Below are positions 43,090 to 53,099 of a DNA stretch of 64,000 nucleotides, in pieces. Position 1 is the first letter of the stretch. Every line of letters starts with the position of its first letter. A program made the position numbers and the translations under genes. A model generated the notes under the pieces. That model had not been told where the DNA came from and made no database searches. It saw only the letters and a program-made list of their open reading frames with translations. Source of the DNA: Wyeomyia smithii (taxonomy: Eukaryota; Arthropoda; Insecta; Diptera; Culicidae); NCBI RefSeq assembly GCF_029784165.1, contig NC_073696.1, positions 2,108,001-2,172,000 on the forward strand. The letters run 5' to 3'.

Positions 43090-44221
43090 AAGTCAATCGT
43101 TGAAAGTAAATCGATACGATCAGGCAAACGTGCAGGCTCTGGCTTGGGTTTACCGAGGTTTTGCGATTCTATCTGGTCACGTTAATCTGAACGCATGATA
43201 ACGCGTGGTTTTGACTGAGGACTGACTGTACTACACATGAAGAAGACAATGCTTGGGGGTTGGTACCAGATATAGCTTAGTTAGACTAACGGATGAAGTT
43301 GTTTTAAAAGACGCTTCACGCAATTCATGCAGGCTTGAATTGTGCATTATTTTTACGTTTTCATGTTAGACAGATAGTGGATTATATTTGACTGGACCCA
43401 GAAGTGAAAATTAAACAAAACGTCAAACCTGCAGATTATTTGATCCTTAACAGAGTGACAACTGAAGAGAACCAGAATTTTCTTGGACAGCTTCCAAATG
43501 AACCAGTGATGAGTGTGATTCGCCAAAAGTTTCCGCATGTTGAGGCAAAGCAATCGCCTTCAATAATTAATTGCTTGTCTATCGGCTGTCTTTTCGATAA
43601 AGTTTTTCTTCTTTCACCTTTCTTTCATCTTTCACCCGGGAACATGTTTCATGTCAGTCAATTATAACAGCAATTTCTAAGCAACGAACGGCTTGGAGGC
43701 AGAGAACGTAACTTTACTTTTGGATCCGTACAGTTGAGATGAAAAAGTGAATGCATGCAATTTGTTCGGGTTTTCGTATCCTCAACAATCTGTCTAATTG
43801 CCGTATTCTCCCACATCGAGAGGAGAAAAAAAACCGGCCTGGTTGTGCTTCGTGCGCAACACGCAAATCGAGATGGAAAGGAATTATAAATCAATTGCAC
43901 TATATGTGCTGCAAACAATACAATGTTGGCTATAACTCAACTGTGGTTTCATTATTGCATCAGACTGCTCCGCAATTGTGGTTGACTCTTGAATAATTAA
44001 ACAATTTTGAAACAAATCATGCTGCCTTTAATAAAAATGTCGAGGTTTTATTTATATGATTGTTTTACAAACATTTACTTAAGGTGGTGCTGAATGGTGA
44101 GCGGATAATTCACCGCCATTAAAGAGGGCCTACCGAAACAAAAGGAATACAAATTTTGCAAGTCAAGATAAATGACACTCATTTGGCATGAGATGCGTTT
44201 TATTGGCAGCAAATAGAAAAA
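43090..44221. other. Unassigned intergenic sequence
   Basis: No coding region recognised; small overlapping frames on both strands without domains. It would contain upstream regulatory sequence of the third P450 gene. Confidence 0.4.
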
Positions 44222-44224
44222 TAG

Positions 44225-45585
44225 GTGAAAAAGGCGATTAGTGAGCTTAAAAACGGCAAGGCCGCTGGGAAGGACGGTATCCGGGCCGAGCTTCTAAAAG
44301 CGGGAAGCGAGCAGCTGTACTATGCGATCCACCAGATAATACTAAGGATCTGGGTGGATGAACAAATGCCGAACGACTGGTTGGAAGGCCTCATATGCCC
44401 TATCTATAAGAAGGGCCATCGATTGGATTGTGGCAACTATCGAGGGATAACGTTGCTCAACTCCGCATATAAAGTGCTCTCCCGTATCCTGTTCTTCAGA
44501 TTGAGACCGTTAACGGAATCCTTTGTTGGCAAATACCAGGCTGGTTTTCGACAAGGGCGTTCCACGACGGATCAAATCTTCACCCTGCGACAGATCCTCG
44601 ATAAGTTCCGGGAGTACAACTTACCGACTCACCATCTGTTTGTGGACTTCAGGGCGGCATACGACTCAGTGGAAAGAAACGATCTGTGGCAGATCATGCT
44701 GGAACACGGTTTCCCTACGAAACTAATAAAGCTGAGTCGTATGACACTGGAGGGATCAAAATCGTGCGTGCGGATAGCTGGCGAGACATCAGACGCGTTC
44801 GTAACGTTGGATGGACTGAAGCAGGGGGATGCGCTCTCCAACCTACTGTTTAACATCGCTCTTGAGGGTGCAGTACGAAGAGCAAACGTCGAAAGAAACG
44901 GTACGATCATCACGAAATCTCACATGCTTCTTGGCTTTGCGGACGACATCGATATCATCGGTATCAACCGTAAGGCCGTGGAAGAGGCCTTCGTACCTTT
45001 TAAGAGAGAAGCAGCGAGATTGGGACTTGTCATTAACTCTGCCAAAACGAAGTACATGGTAGCTGGCAGAGAGCGTGGGAGCCCCCTTGGTGTTGGTGCT
45101 GATGTGGAGATTCGATTCGAATTCGTTTATCTTGGTACGCTTGTGACATGTGACAACGATATGAGCCGTGAAGTGAAACGACGAGTTGCAGCTGCGAACA
45201 GGGCTTTCTACGGTCTGCGTAACCAGCTAAGGTATCGTTGTTTGCAAACTCGCACAAAACTAGCGCTGTATAGGACGCTGATACTCCCGGTGGCCCTTTA
45301 CGGACATGGAGCATGGACGCTGAAGGAAGCTGATCGACGAGTTTCTGAGCGTAAAGTTCTGCGATCGATACTTGGCGGTAAACTGGAAGATGGAGTGTGG
45401 CGCAGACGCATGAATCACGAGTTGTACCAGGTATACAAACATGCTGATATAGTGAAGGTAATACAGCGGGGCAGGCTTCAGTGGGCTGGACATGTAGCAA
45501 GGATGCCTGACGAAAGAGCCGCCAAAACTATCTTTAGTAGAGAACCAGGAAGAGGCCGTCGACTCCGTGGTAGGCCTCAGTATCA
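44225..45585 (+). pseudogene. RTE-like LINE reverse transcriptase (truncated at both ends)
   Basis: An open frame of about 450 codons covers the RT domain: ISELKNGKAAGKDGIRAELL, NYRGITLLNSAYKVLSRIL, YQAGFRQGRSTTDQIFTLRQ, FVDFRAAYDSVERNDLW (motif A), GLKQGDALSNLLFNIALE (motif B), LLGFADDIDIIG (catalytic FADD), then YLGTLVTCDNDMSREVKRR and WAGHVARMPDERAAKTIF. This set is typical of RTE-clade elements such as mosquito JAM1-type. The endonuclease is absent and there is no native ATG at the start. The C-terminal coding ends abruptly at about 45583 (GRPQ) in unrelated sequence. The RT core is uninterrupted, so this is a fairly young but truncated copy. Fragments of the same family lie at 52728 and 60545. 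Confidence 0.85.
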
Positions 45586-46101
45586 ACATCATGATTCCAC
45601 TTGCCCCTTTTTAACCTATACGTTCTTGAAATTATCTAAAAAAATAAGTTTAATATGATATAACTTTATAAGGAAAAGTCTTGGAAATATATGTCCTTTG
45701 GAAAAAATGTGTATTTTTTCTACCTTAACAATTCCTCCGAACAATACTTTCGTGTAAAATGCAACTAAAGAAAGTTGAGTACAAAAAACTATCTTTTAAG
45801 TTAGTTCCATGTAATATACTTTATAACTTGAAACCAAAAGAGATAGGATTTTCATTGTTCATCAAAATTTCATATTTTTGAATTTTCTACAACTTTGTTC
45901 AATAAACTTTTCTTCTATCTCTTAACACAAAAAAGTTATTTATTTTATTTTTAGTATAGTCAACTTTTCATACTTTTCGACAATTTGCGATTATGCGGAT
46001 CATGCATACAAACAATTGTTCCGAAGACACTTTTAAGCTAGAATGAAGGTAAAAGGCGCTATGGAATTAAGTTACACTTTTTGCCATATTGGACCACTGT
46101 G
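45586..46101. other. AT-rich repeat-derived sequence
   Basis: No gene. Contains a diverged copy of the dispersed ACAACTTTG motif (near 45890). A CCACTGTG...GCAGTGG palindrome at its end abuts the element at 46102. Confidence 0.4.
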
Positions 46102-47075
46102 CAGTGGTACGATCAAAATTGTGAACTTTTTTCATTTATTCTCCAAATACTGAATGATTAGTATATAAAAAGACTCTAAGAATGGCAACAAGTTTTCTCC
46201 GCCGCTGTAAAAACAAACTTTTCTATTTTACACTTCATGGAAACGATGTCTGCAGCAAAGTGTGCTCATAAAAAACTTTGCCGAAGATACTTTTCCTCTT
46301 ACTTTCCATAACATTCTCTTACATTTTCAGGCATTAATTCTGGAAAACGAAAGGATCGATCACACGCTATCGAATCAAAAAGGGAAAAATATTATTAGTA
46401 AAGTGTTGGAAGCGGAATTACCGCTTTAAATAATTCTTAATTAATTAATTTTAAGGCTTAATTCGTTGTCATCGGGTCCAAAGGAAAAAGTGGATCAAGC
46501 CGCTGATACTTTTTGGCAGTAAGATAGTAGAATAGAGGTTAGGTTATGCAGAAATTATAAAACGATTCAATTACAGTTATCTATTGGAAGGAAATAATTC
46601 GGAGGATAGGTGGTAGAAGACTAAGGAAAAGCTAAATGTGAGTAAAGAAAATAATAATCAAAAAACAAAAGAATAATTGAAAATTACAGCTTTTAGCGCT
46701 CGTCGATAAAGCATTTATTGGACTTTGTCGTACGCTCAAAAGATAGCCCTTTTTCTCTTAGACACTAATATAGAAAATTATATCTCCAAACACTCCAAAA
46801 TATAGAAAACTATATCTCCAAATACAAAAGAGCTAGCAGAAAAGTGTTTTCGACAAAGTTTTTTGAGGCAACATTATGTACAACTTTGCTGAAGACATCT
46901 GCAAGACTGAAAAGTGTCATTTTACGCCACTAGCGACGGAGTTGCGAATCGAAACTTATTGTCACTATTTGAGGCTTTCTATATGCTACATTTCTTCTGA
47001 AAATAGTATGTCAATGAAACCAGTATTTATAGAGTAAATGAAGAAAGTTCACGACTTTGAGGTTTCATACCACTG
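46102..47075. mobile_element. Non-autonomous DNA element with ~50-bp inverted repeats
   Basis: Left end CAGTGGTACGATCAAAATTG and right end (reverse complement) CAGTGGTATGAAACCTC are followed in both by GTGAACTTT-YTTCATTTA-YTCT and AAATACTG, giving about 50 aligned bases of inverted repeat. No transposase frame. A target duplication is not obvious; the flanks are CCACTGTG and TGCATTGT. The inside carries two copies of the ACTTTGCYGAAGA motif. Confidence 0.6.
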
Positions 47076-47117
47076 TGCATTGTGACAAATTTCAAAAGTA
47101 TAGATAAAGAATATCAG

Positions 47118-47617
47118 NNNNNNNNNNNNNNNNNNNNNNNNNNNNNNNNNNNNNNNNNNNNNNNNNNNNNNNNNNNNNNNNNNNNNNNNNNNNNNNNNNN
47201 NNNNNNNNNNNNNNNNNNNNNNNNNNNNNNNNNNNNNNNNNNNNNNNNNNNNNNNNNNNNNNNNNNNNNNNNNNNNNNNNNNNNNNNNNNNNNNNNNNNN
47301 NNNNNNNNNNNNNNNNNNNNNNNNNNNNNNNNNNNNNNNNNNNNNNNNNNNNNNNNNNNNNNNNNNNNNNNNNNNNNNNNNNNNNNNNNNNNNNNNNNNN
47401 NNNNNNNNNNNNNNNNNNNNNNNNNNNNNNNNNNNNNNNNNNNNNNNNNNNNNNNNNNNNNNNNNNNNNNNNNNNNNNNNNNNNNNNNNNNNNNNNNNNN
47501 NNNNNNNNNNNNNNNNNNNNNNNNNNNNNNNNNNNNNNNNNNNNNNNNNNNNNNNNNNNNNNNNNNNNNNNNNNNNNNNNNNNNNNNNNNNNNNNNNNNN
47601 NNNNNNNNNNNNNNNNN
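47118..47617. other. Assembly gap of 500 N
   Basis: Exactly 500 undetermined bases, a scaffold gap of conventional size. Frames crossing it are meaningless. Confidence 0.99.
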
Positions 47618-50283
47618 CTCCAGAGCAAACCGGGAGCGATCGGTCGGAAAAATCTCTCTCGCTGTCACTCTCGCTCTCGAAACCACAACGGCGATGGTGA
47701 GTTCAGACCGTGGTGAGTTTGAAACTTCATCCATCCTTACGAACACCAACACACTAATCTGATTGGCACTTGCTTATCAAAGCAGAATCCAGCAGCGGGC
47801 GAAATGTTACGACGAAAAACAGACCGCGTTTGATGTTCTGATTTTCAAAGAATCCCTTTTCTCGTTTACCCGTTGAAAGGAAATTTGCGGCTTTTGTATT
47901 CGGGAACTTTTCGATTACGTGCTGGCGTAAGTTTTGCTTCCCTCCTGCAGTTAGCAAAAAACTGTTGGGTCTTGTTATTGTTTTGATTTGCTTCGGCCAC
48001 ATACAGAAACACAGACACACACCAAGCACCAAATTGGTAGAAGGGAAGATGGTGCTCTCCTACTTCTAGCAGCTGTCTGCCATGCTACCGCCTGTCCCCG
48101 GGTCAGACGGCTCCGGAGCTGTGCGGGTGTTGGTGTTGGTGTTTTACTTTCCGCTGGATGGTGAGCAGGTGTGAATTTGGGAAACCCTACGATTTCGATT
48201 TGTGCGTAATGTTGATGAATATTTATTGAATTAAATTTATCAACAAGACATTTGGCATCGAAATAAATGGAGGTCTTCCAGAGGATCAATTCTCAAATAT
48301 ATTTTAGGTATTAGTCACTAATAGTAGAATAAAGTTTCATTAAAACAAATTGACAGCTGAGCCTTGAAAAATTTCATTTCAGTTTTCCCAGAACCTGTGC
48401 TTAATTTTTTCCTCGTTTAAGTTTGGAAAAAAATGCCAACATAAACTAGACCTGATTGATATCCAGGCCAGCCCGAACGAAAATTAAATAAGTATTGATT
48501 CGAATTTGCACAAATTAGAAAGAATGCCATTCTGACTGAAGAGCGTCTGAATGAATACCAACCTTAACAAATGAGGATGTGGAACTAGAAGCCGTTGTAA
48601 TGGAAAGATGTCGAATACAAATCAATGGAATCCGATTTATTATACTGTACATTGTATCGATTTTTATGGTACATTGGGTTTATAGGAATACTGGAAACAA
48701 TGGATAGTATGGCAATCTTAAATATTTTTAGGAACGCGCTTAATGAAAATATTTCAAAAGATAGGTATTTTCCCGTTATCTTTTCATCTCTTTACATAAC
48801 GAAAAAAAATAAACTTTTGTCTTCAGAATCACTCGGAAGATAAGATCCTAATAAACTATAAATAATAGCAAGCTTCGACATACTGTTTTGGGATAACGGA
48901 AATTAAAGGTCTCCCCGAGACATTCTGTTTAATTGCTACTAAGCTATGTTTTCTAACAATAACTGCCTGGGACTTCGCCGGCAGATAGATATTATTTTCT
49001 GCAGCAGACAATGTTCAATCGTATGATCGTCATGTTGCGGGCAAATTCTATTGATGATAATTCATTATTCGGAACCATTATAAAATGCAGGGTAGAAACT
49101 TGCGAATTTTGGAAAGCTGCAAAATAAATGTTAAAATTCTCCCCAACATTAATTTTCTGAATCACCAGAATCACGCCTAGAAACCGAAAACTGGTATGCG
49201 ATGACGATTTCCACTCTCCGGAAATCCCTAAAAATCGATCATTTTCATAACGGAAATTTTATAAATCAAGATGACACCAATGTAAAACGTTATTTTGTAA
49301 TCCAAGATGGTGACACCCGGTTTCCGGAGAACCAGGTAAAATCAAGGAAAATGCTCAAAAACTTCACAATACTGGTATTTTTGAAACTAACGTTTGACGC
49401 TAAGAAATTGAAAATTGATGTCGGAAACTATTTTGAAATTCAGCTGTTTATGATTAGGAAAAATTTTAAAATACCCTTAAGGATTGATACTTTTTTCGTT
49501 TGACACGCTTTAACCTTAAATGGTCATTCGCGTCTTGATGATTGATACTCTCAGATGCTAGACTATGATTAAAAATTGAAAATAGGTTTCTGATGCAGAT
49601 GGCGACAACTGGCTTATGTAAAGCTGTGAAATACTGAATGAAATACTACAGTATTTCTCAGTGTTAGAATTGACAGAACCGCCTCCGAATTTTAAATTGG
49701 GCCATAGCTTTTCACCACATAGAAGCCCTTGATCATCTAAACAAGTTTGCAGAAGACCGCGATTTTCTAGGTTATCGAAAACACGAGATAACGGCCTATT
49801 TTAGGTGTTGCCAAACTTCCTGGGGAATGCTTCAATATTTAAAGATGAGAGATGCGAAGCGAAAACATAGAGGTAGTATTCTGCCCATAAAAGCATAAGA
49901 GTCCCATATGGAAATGCTCACAGTTGAGAAAATTGCAAATGAAGTTCTAATCTTGAATTTATAGCAAATAACTATGATTTAACTAAATGTATGTTTTATT
50001 CAACTGTATGTTCATGAGGTGAAGCTTTGGGTACTTTCATGAGTTCTAGGAACTTTCGCATGAATTCCAGGCCTGGAAATAAATGATGGGACTCGTTTGC
50101 TTTTATTTTTTCTCTAAATACAAAAAATAAAAGCATATCTGTCTCCACGAATTCTAAGACGGCCAAGGCATTTATAATTATTCCTTGTCATGTGAACAGC
50201 ATATTTTAATCCAACATGAAATTCCTTAAGAGTCCACAAGAAATTGATACAGACCGTAGGGCCACACTCCTGAACTTTTTTTT
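47618..50283. other. Unassigned intergenic sequence
   Basis: The first ~550 bp after the gap are more GC-rich, with GCTCTCGAAACC and a GTGTTGGTGTTGGTG repeat, but no convincing exon could be delimited. The rest is AT-rich; frames at 48625 and 49201 show no domain. Confidence 0.4.
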
Positions 50284-50625
50284 GAAGTAGAATACTTCTC
50301 TCAGGAAGTTCATAGGGATGTGAAATGAAAATCTAAAACCAAAAAAAAGGGAAAAATATGACCAATTTCAAATGCTAATAAATCGGTTAGTATTCGATGG
50401 ATTTCCTTCGTTCTTGCAGCATTAGATTGGAAAATCTTCTAAAATTCTTCCCAAAAGAAGATAATTGTAATTTTGTTATTCACACTATTGTACTTTTGAA
50501 AATAGTCAAGCTTTTTCAAAACGAAAAATTCGACCTCTGATTGGTCGTTATATGATTGCTTCTCAAGCACGGTCGACAGAATCATATTCCTTGCAATTGA
50601 AAACATGCTATCTGGCCTATATAAG
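50284..50625 (+). promoter_or_regulatory. Promoter copy 4 of the CCAAT/TATA repeat family
   Basis: Order: GAAGTAGAATACTTCTCTCA, GGAAGTTCATAGGGATGTG, GCTAATAAATCGGTTAGTAT, CTCTGATTGGTCG with ATTGG at 50540-50544, GCACGGTCGACAGAATCAT, TATATAAG at 50618-50625. The CCAAT-to-TATA distance is 74 bp, the same as in the minus-strand copy at 16872-17220. A CTCATAATAG start lies 30 bp after the TATA. Confidence 0.65.
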
Positions 50626-51080
50626 AGCCTGTTTCAGCCGAAGCCGCTCATAATAGTTCTAGACAGCGACAACAGCAGTCCTCCCTTAGCAGCAGCAGTG
50701 GATACAGCAGCAGTAGCAGTGCAGCGGATAACGGCCACAGCTGTGGTATGGCAACGGATAGCAGAGTGCAGCGGATACCAATGGCAACGAAAGCGTCCAC
50801 TACTGTGGCAACGGGGATAGCGCAGCGGTTGACGTTGGTCTTAGCACCTATATAAGCAGGGCCAGCTGATGCAGTGTGGCATTTTAGTGAAATGCTGTCT
50901 CTGAGCGATAGCAGGCACACTAGCAAATGCATACAATGAAAAGAACGTTCTGGAAAACTTTTCGGTGTTTATTTTCCCCAAGGAATACTTTATTCGCACT
51001 GCCAGTGATAACGCAAAGATGTGATCGGCATCTTATCAAACATTATATTAAACAACAAATTGTCCTTTTCAGGATGAAAT
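50626..51080 (+). repeat. Unit body and 3' domain ending in a histone-like stem-loop
   Basis: The body contains CAGCAG runs, GGCCACAGCTGTGG (a palindrome) and GCAGCGGATACC repeats, then a conserved 3' part (AATGCATACAATGAAAAG, GTGATAACGCAAAGATG, GATCGGCATCTTATC). It ends in TGTCCT-TTTC-AGGATG at 51061-51075, whose UUUC loop equals the histone mRNA consensus loop. No frame encodes a histone; the longest is CAG/Ala-derived. Predicted transcript about 420 nt. Confidence 0.5.
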
Positions 51081-51243
51081 AACCTAATAACCTCATGAGC
51101 ACAACATCCGAAAAGCTTTCATTATCAGCATAAAAAATAACTTTTCGCATAATCAAAATTCAAAAATTATCAAATCCAAATCATGACAAGCAACTATATT
51201 ATTAAGAATGGTCAATCCTTGTTGAAGTGCGAAATTTTACTGA

Positions 51244-51423
51244 ACTGATAAGTCGTTAATATGATTGCTTCCCAAGCACGGTCGACAGAATCATAGACCT
51301 TGCCATTTTAAATTTGCTATTTGTTTGTATAAAAGTATGGAAGGCAATTATCGACTGAGATGGCTATCGATAGTTATCGATGATTTCCTACTACTATCGA
51401 TATGTTTTTCATCCCTATATAAC
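51244..51423 (+). promoter_or_regulatory. Promoter copy 5 with two TATCGATA octamers
   Basis: A shorter promoter copy: GCACGGTCGACAGAATCAT, then two TATCGATA octamers (51365-51372 and 51395-51402), TTTTCATCCC and TATATAAC (51416-51423). TATCGATA is the DRE site bound by DREF, which controls replication-linked genes in Drosophila. The CCAAT box of the other copies is missing. Confidence 0.5.
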
Positions 51424-52016
51424 TAAGAGCCTGTTTCAGTCGAAGCCGCTCATTAGGGACGAACGACCGTTTGGTGTTAAAGTCCCTTCAAAAGAAATCA
51501 ATAAATCAATCGAAGCCGCTCATAATAGTTCTAGACAGCGACAACAGCAGTCTTCCCTTAGCAGCAGCAGTAGCAGTGCAGTGGATACCAGGCGGATAGC
51601 GGCCACAACTGTGGCATGGCAATGGATAGTGCACTAGTTGCAGCGGATCTCAGCTTCGATAGCAGCTGGGCCAGTTGATGCAGGGACAGCGGATACCAAT
51701 AGCAGCGTTTAGCGGCCAAAACATTAGCATGGCTACGGATAGCGTAGCAGTTGCAGCGGGTTTAGCATCGCTAGCAGCTGATGCAGTGAGGCACTTTAGT
51801 GAAATGCAGTGTCTGTGCGATAGCGGGCGCTAGTAAATGCATTCAATGAAAAGTTGACTCATTTTGACAACACATGAGCCGTCTAGTTTTGAGTGTTAAA
51901 CCAGCTTTCACTGTTTATTTTATCACAAGGAATATTTTGTTCGCACTGTCAGCGATAACGCCAATATGTGATCGGTATCTTATCCGATATTGAATTGAAT
52001 AACAAATTAAAAAATG
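51424..52016 (+). repeat. Second unit body and 3' domain of the plus-strand array
   Basis: Follows the same plan as 50626-51080: AGCCTGTTTCAGTCGAAGCC (twice, with a 60-bp insertion-like duplication), CAGCAG-rich body, GGCCACAACTGTGGCATGGC, then AGTGAAATGCAGTGTCTGTG and GATAACGCCAATATGTGATC. The terminal stem-loop is absent or too degenerate to recognise (AACAAATTAAAAAATG at the expected place). Confidence 0.5.
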
Positions 52017-52105
52017 TCTGACACGCAAGCAGCCGGGTTTTCTTGTAAAAGTATTCTACTTCATCCTTCCGGTCGTGGCTTTGCACACAACCCTCCTGTG
52101 ATTTT
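52017..52105 (+). repeat. Terminal module shared with 13613-13716
   Basis: TGTCTGACACGCAAGCAGCC, GTAAAAGTATTCTACTTCA and GGTCGTGGCTTTGCACACAA in the same order and orientation relative to the array as at 13.6 kb. Its AAGTATTCTACTTC is the inverted form of GAAGTAGAATACTT at the array start (50284), so the array has 14-bp terminal inverted repeats. Confidence 0.65.
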
Positions 52106-52727
52106 TTCTACCGATCCCAGATGATAAGAAGAATTTCCGGAAACAGTTCCTAGAAAAAAACTTCACTTTATGTTTCGATTTTCTTCGAAAATACATAAAA
52201 GTTTTATTCAGTTTTAATGTCTCTAGCTTATTTTTAATTGAGCCTTGCAAACATGAACTGTGTTTTAATTCATTTTAGTCAATGATATTTGTATGTGAAA
52301 ACTTCTCTTTTAACTGATAATAAATGTTAAATGTTGTTTATACAAGACAATTTAGTATATACATATAATGGGACTCGTATGCCTTTATTTTCAATATGGG
52401 ACAGGCAAGGTTTGGTATTTTTCCAGTATCTTTCAGAACAAACTTTCAATTTTCATCAAGGCATACGAAAATATGACCAAAATAAGATACAGCATAAACT
52501 CAAATTTGCCAAAAAGTCATATGGGACTCTTTTGCTTTTATGGGCAGTATATTGTATCAAAATATTGAATACGAGGCACTTAAATTTCTTTCGTAGGTGA
52601 GCAGTGTTGACCAAAAATGGAATGTTCTACTGTAACAGCTTAATCATATCATGGCAACCATAAAATCCATTATATAATTGATCAAACCTTCGTGTGCAAA
52701 TACCAATGCAATGTTTAGCTCGCGACA
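52106..52727. other. Unassigned sequence
   Basis: No element or gene recognised. Two overlapping frames at 52331-52600 lack domains. Confidence 0.4.
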
Positions 52728-52971
52728 AATTCTCGATGAATTTCGAAAATTTAACTTGTAAACTCACTATTTATTTAAACACTTCAAGGCAGCGCACGAC
52801 TCAGTCAAGAGAAATGAGTTATGGCAGGTAATGCTCAAACGTGGTTTCCAAACATAACTAATCAGACTGATTCGTGCCACCCTTGATGGTTTCACATCAA
52901 GCGTCAAGGTAGCCGAAGAGATATCGGACGCTTTTGTGACGTTAAATGGTTTGAAGCAGGGTGACGGGCAA
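52728..52971 (+). pseudogene. RTE-like LINE RT fragment interrupted by a SINE
   Basis: Translation across small lesions gives a RQILDEFRKFNL-like block, FKAAHDSVKRNELWQVMLKR, GFQT, a RLIRATLDGFTSSVKVAEEI-like block and LNGLKQGD. This is the same RT segment as 44590-44830. It stops at LKQGD, where the SINE head begins at 52972. A nonsense codon replaces a residue near 52760 and another follows GFQT. Confidence 0.75.
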
Positions 52972-53048
52972 CCCTCCCAGCTAGTCTCGAGGTACGATAG
53001 CGGGCTAACAAGCCAGTCGTCGTAGGTTCGAATCTCGACTCGGGAGAG
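52972..53048 (+). mobile_element. SINE tRNA-like head
   Basis: CCCTCCC...GGGAGAG acceptor pairing, GGTTCGAATCT B-box, and an anticodon-arm region GGGCTAACAAGCC. Nearly identical to 60181-60254 and to the head at 7270. The body of the 7270 copy is missing; a T-rich tract follows. Confidence 0.75.
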
Positions 53049-53099
53049 ACTATTAGTTTTTTTTTTCTTTTTTTTTATTGGCTTTTTTCGGTGGAAAAT

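Noticed and set aside
47082..47762. Frames of 178-226 codons across the N gap
   Set aside because: Almost entirely unknown bases.
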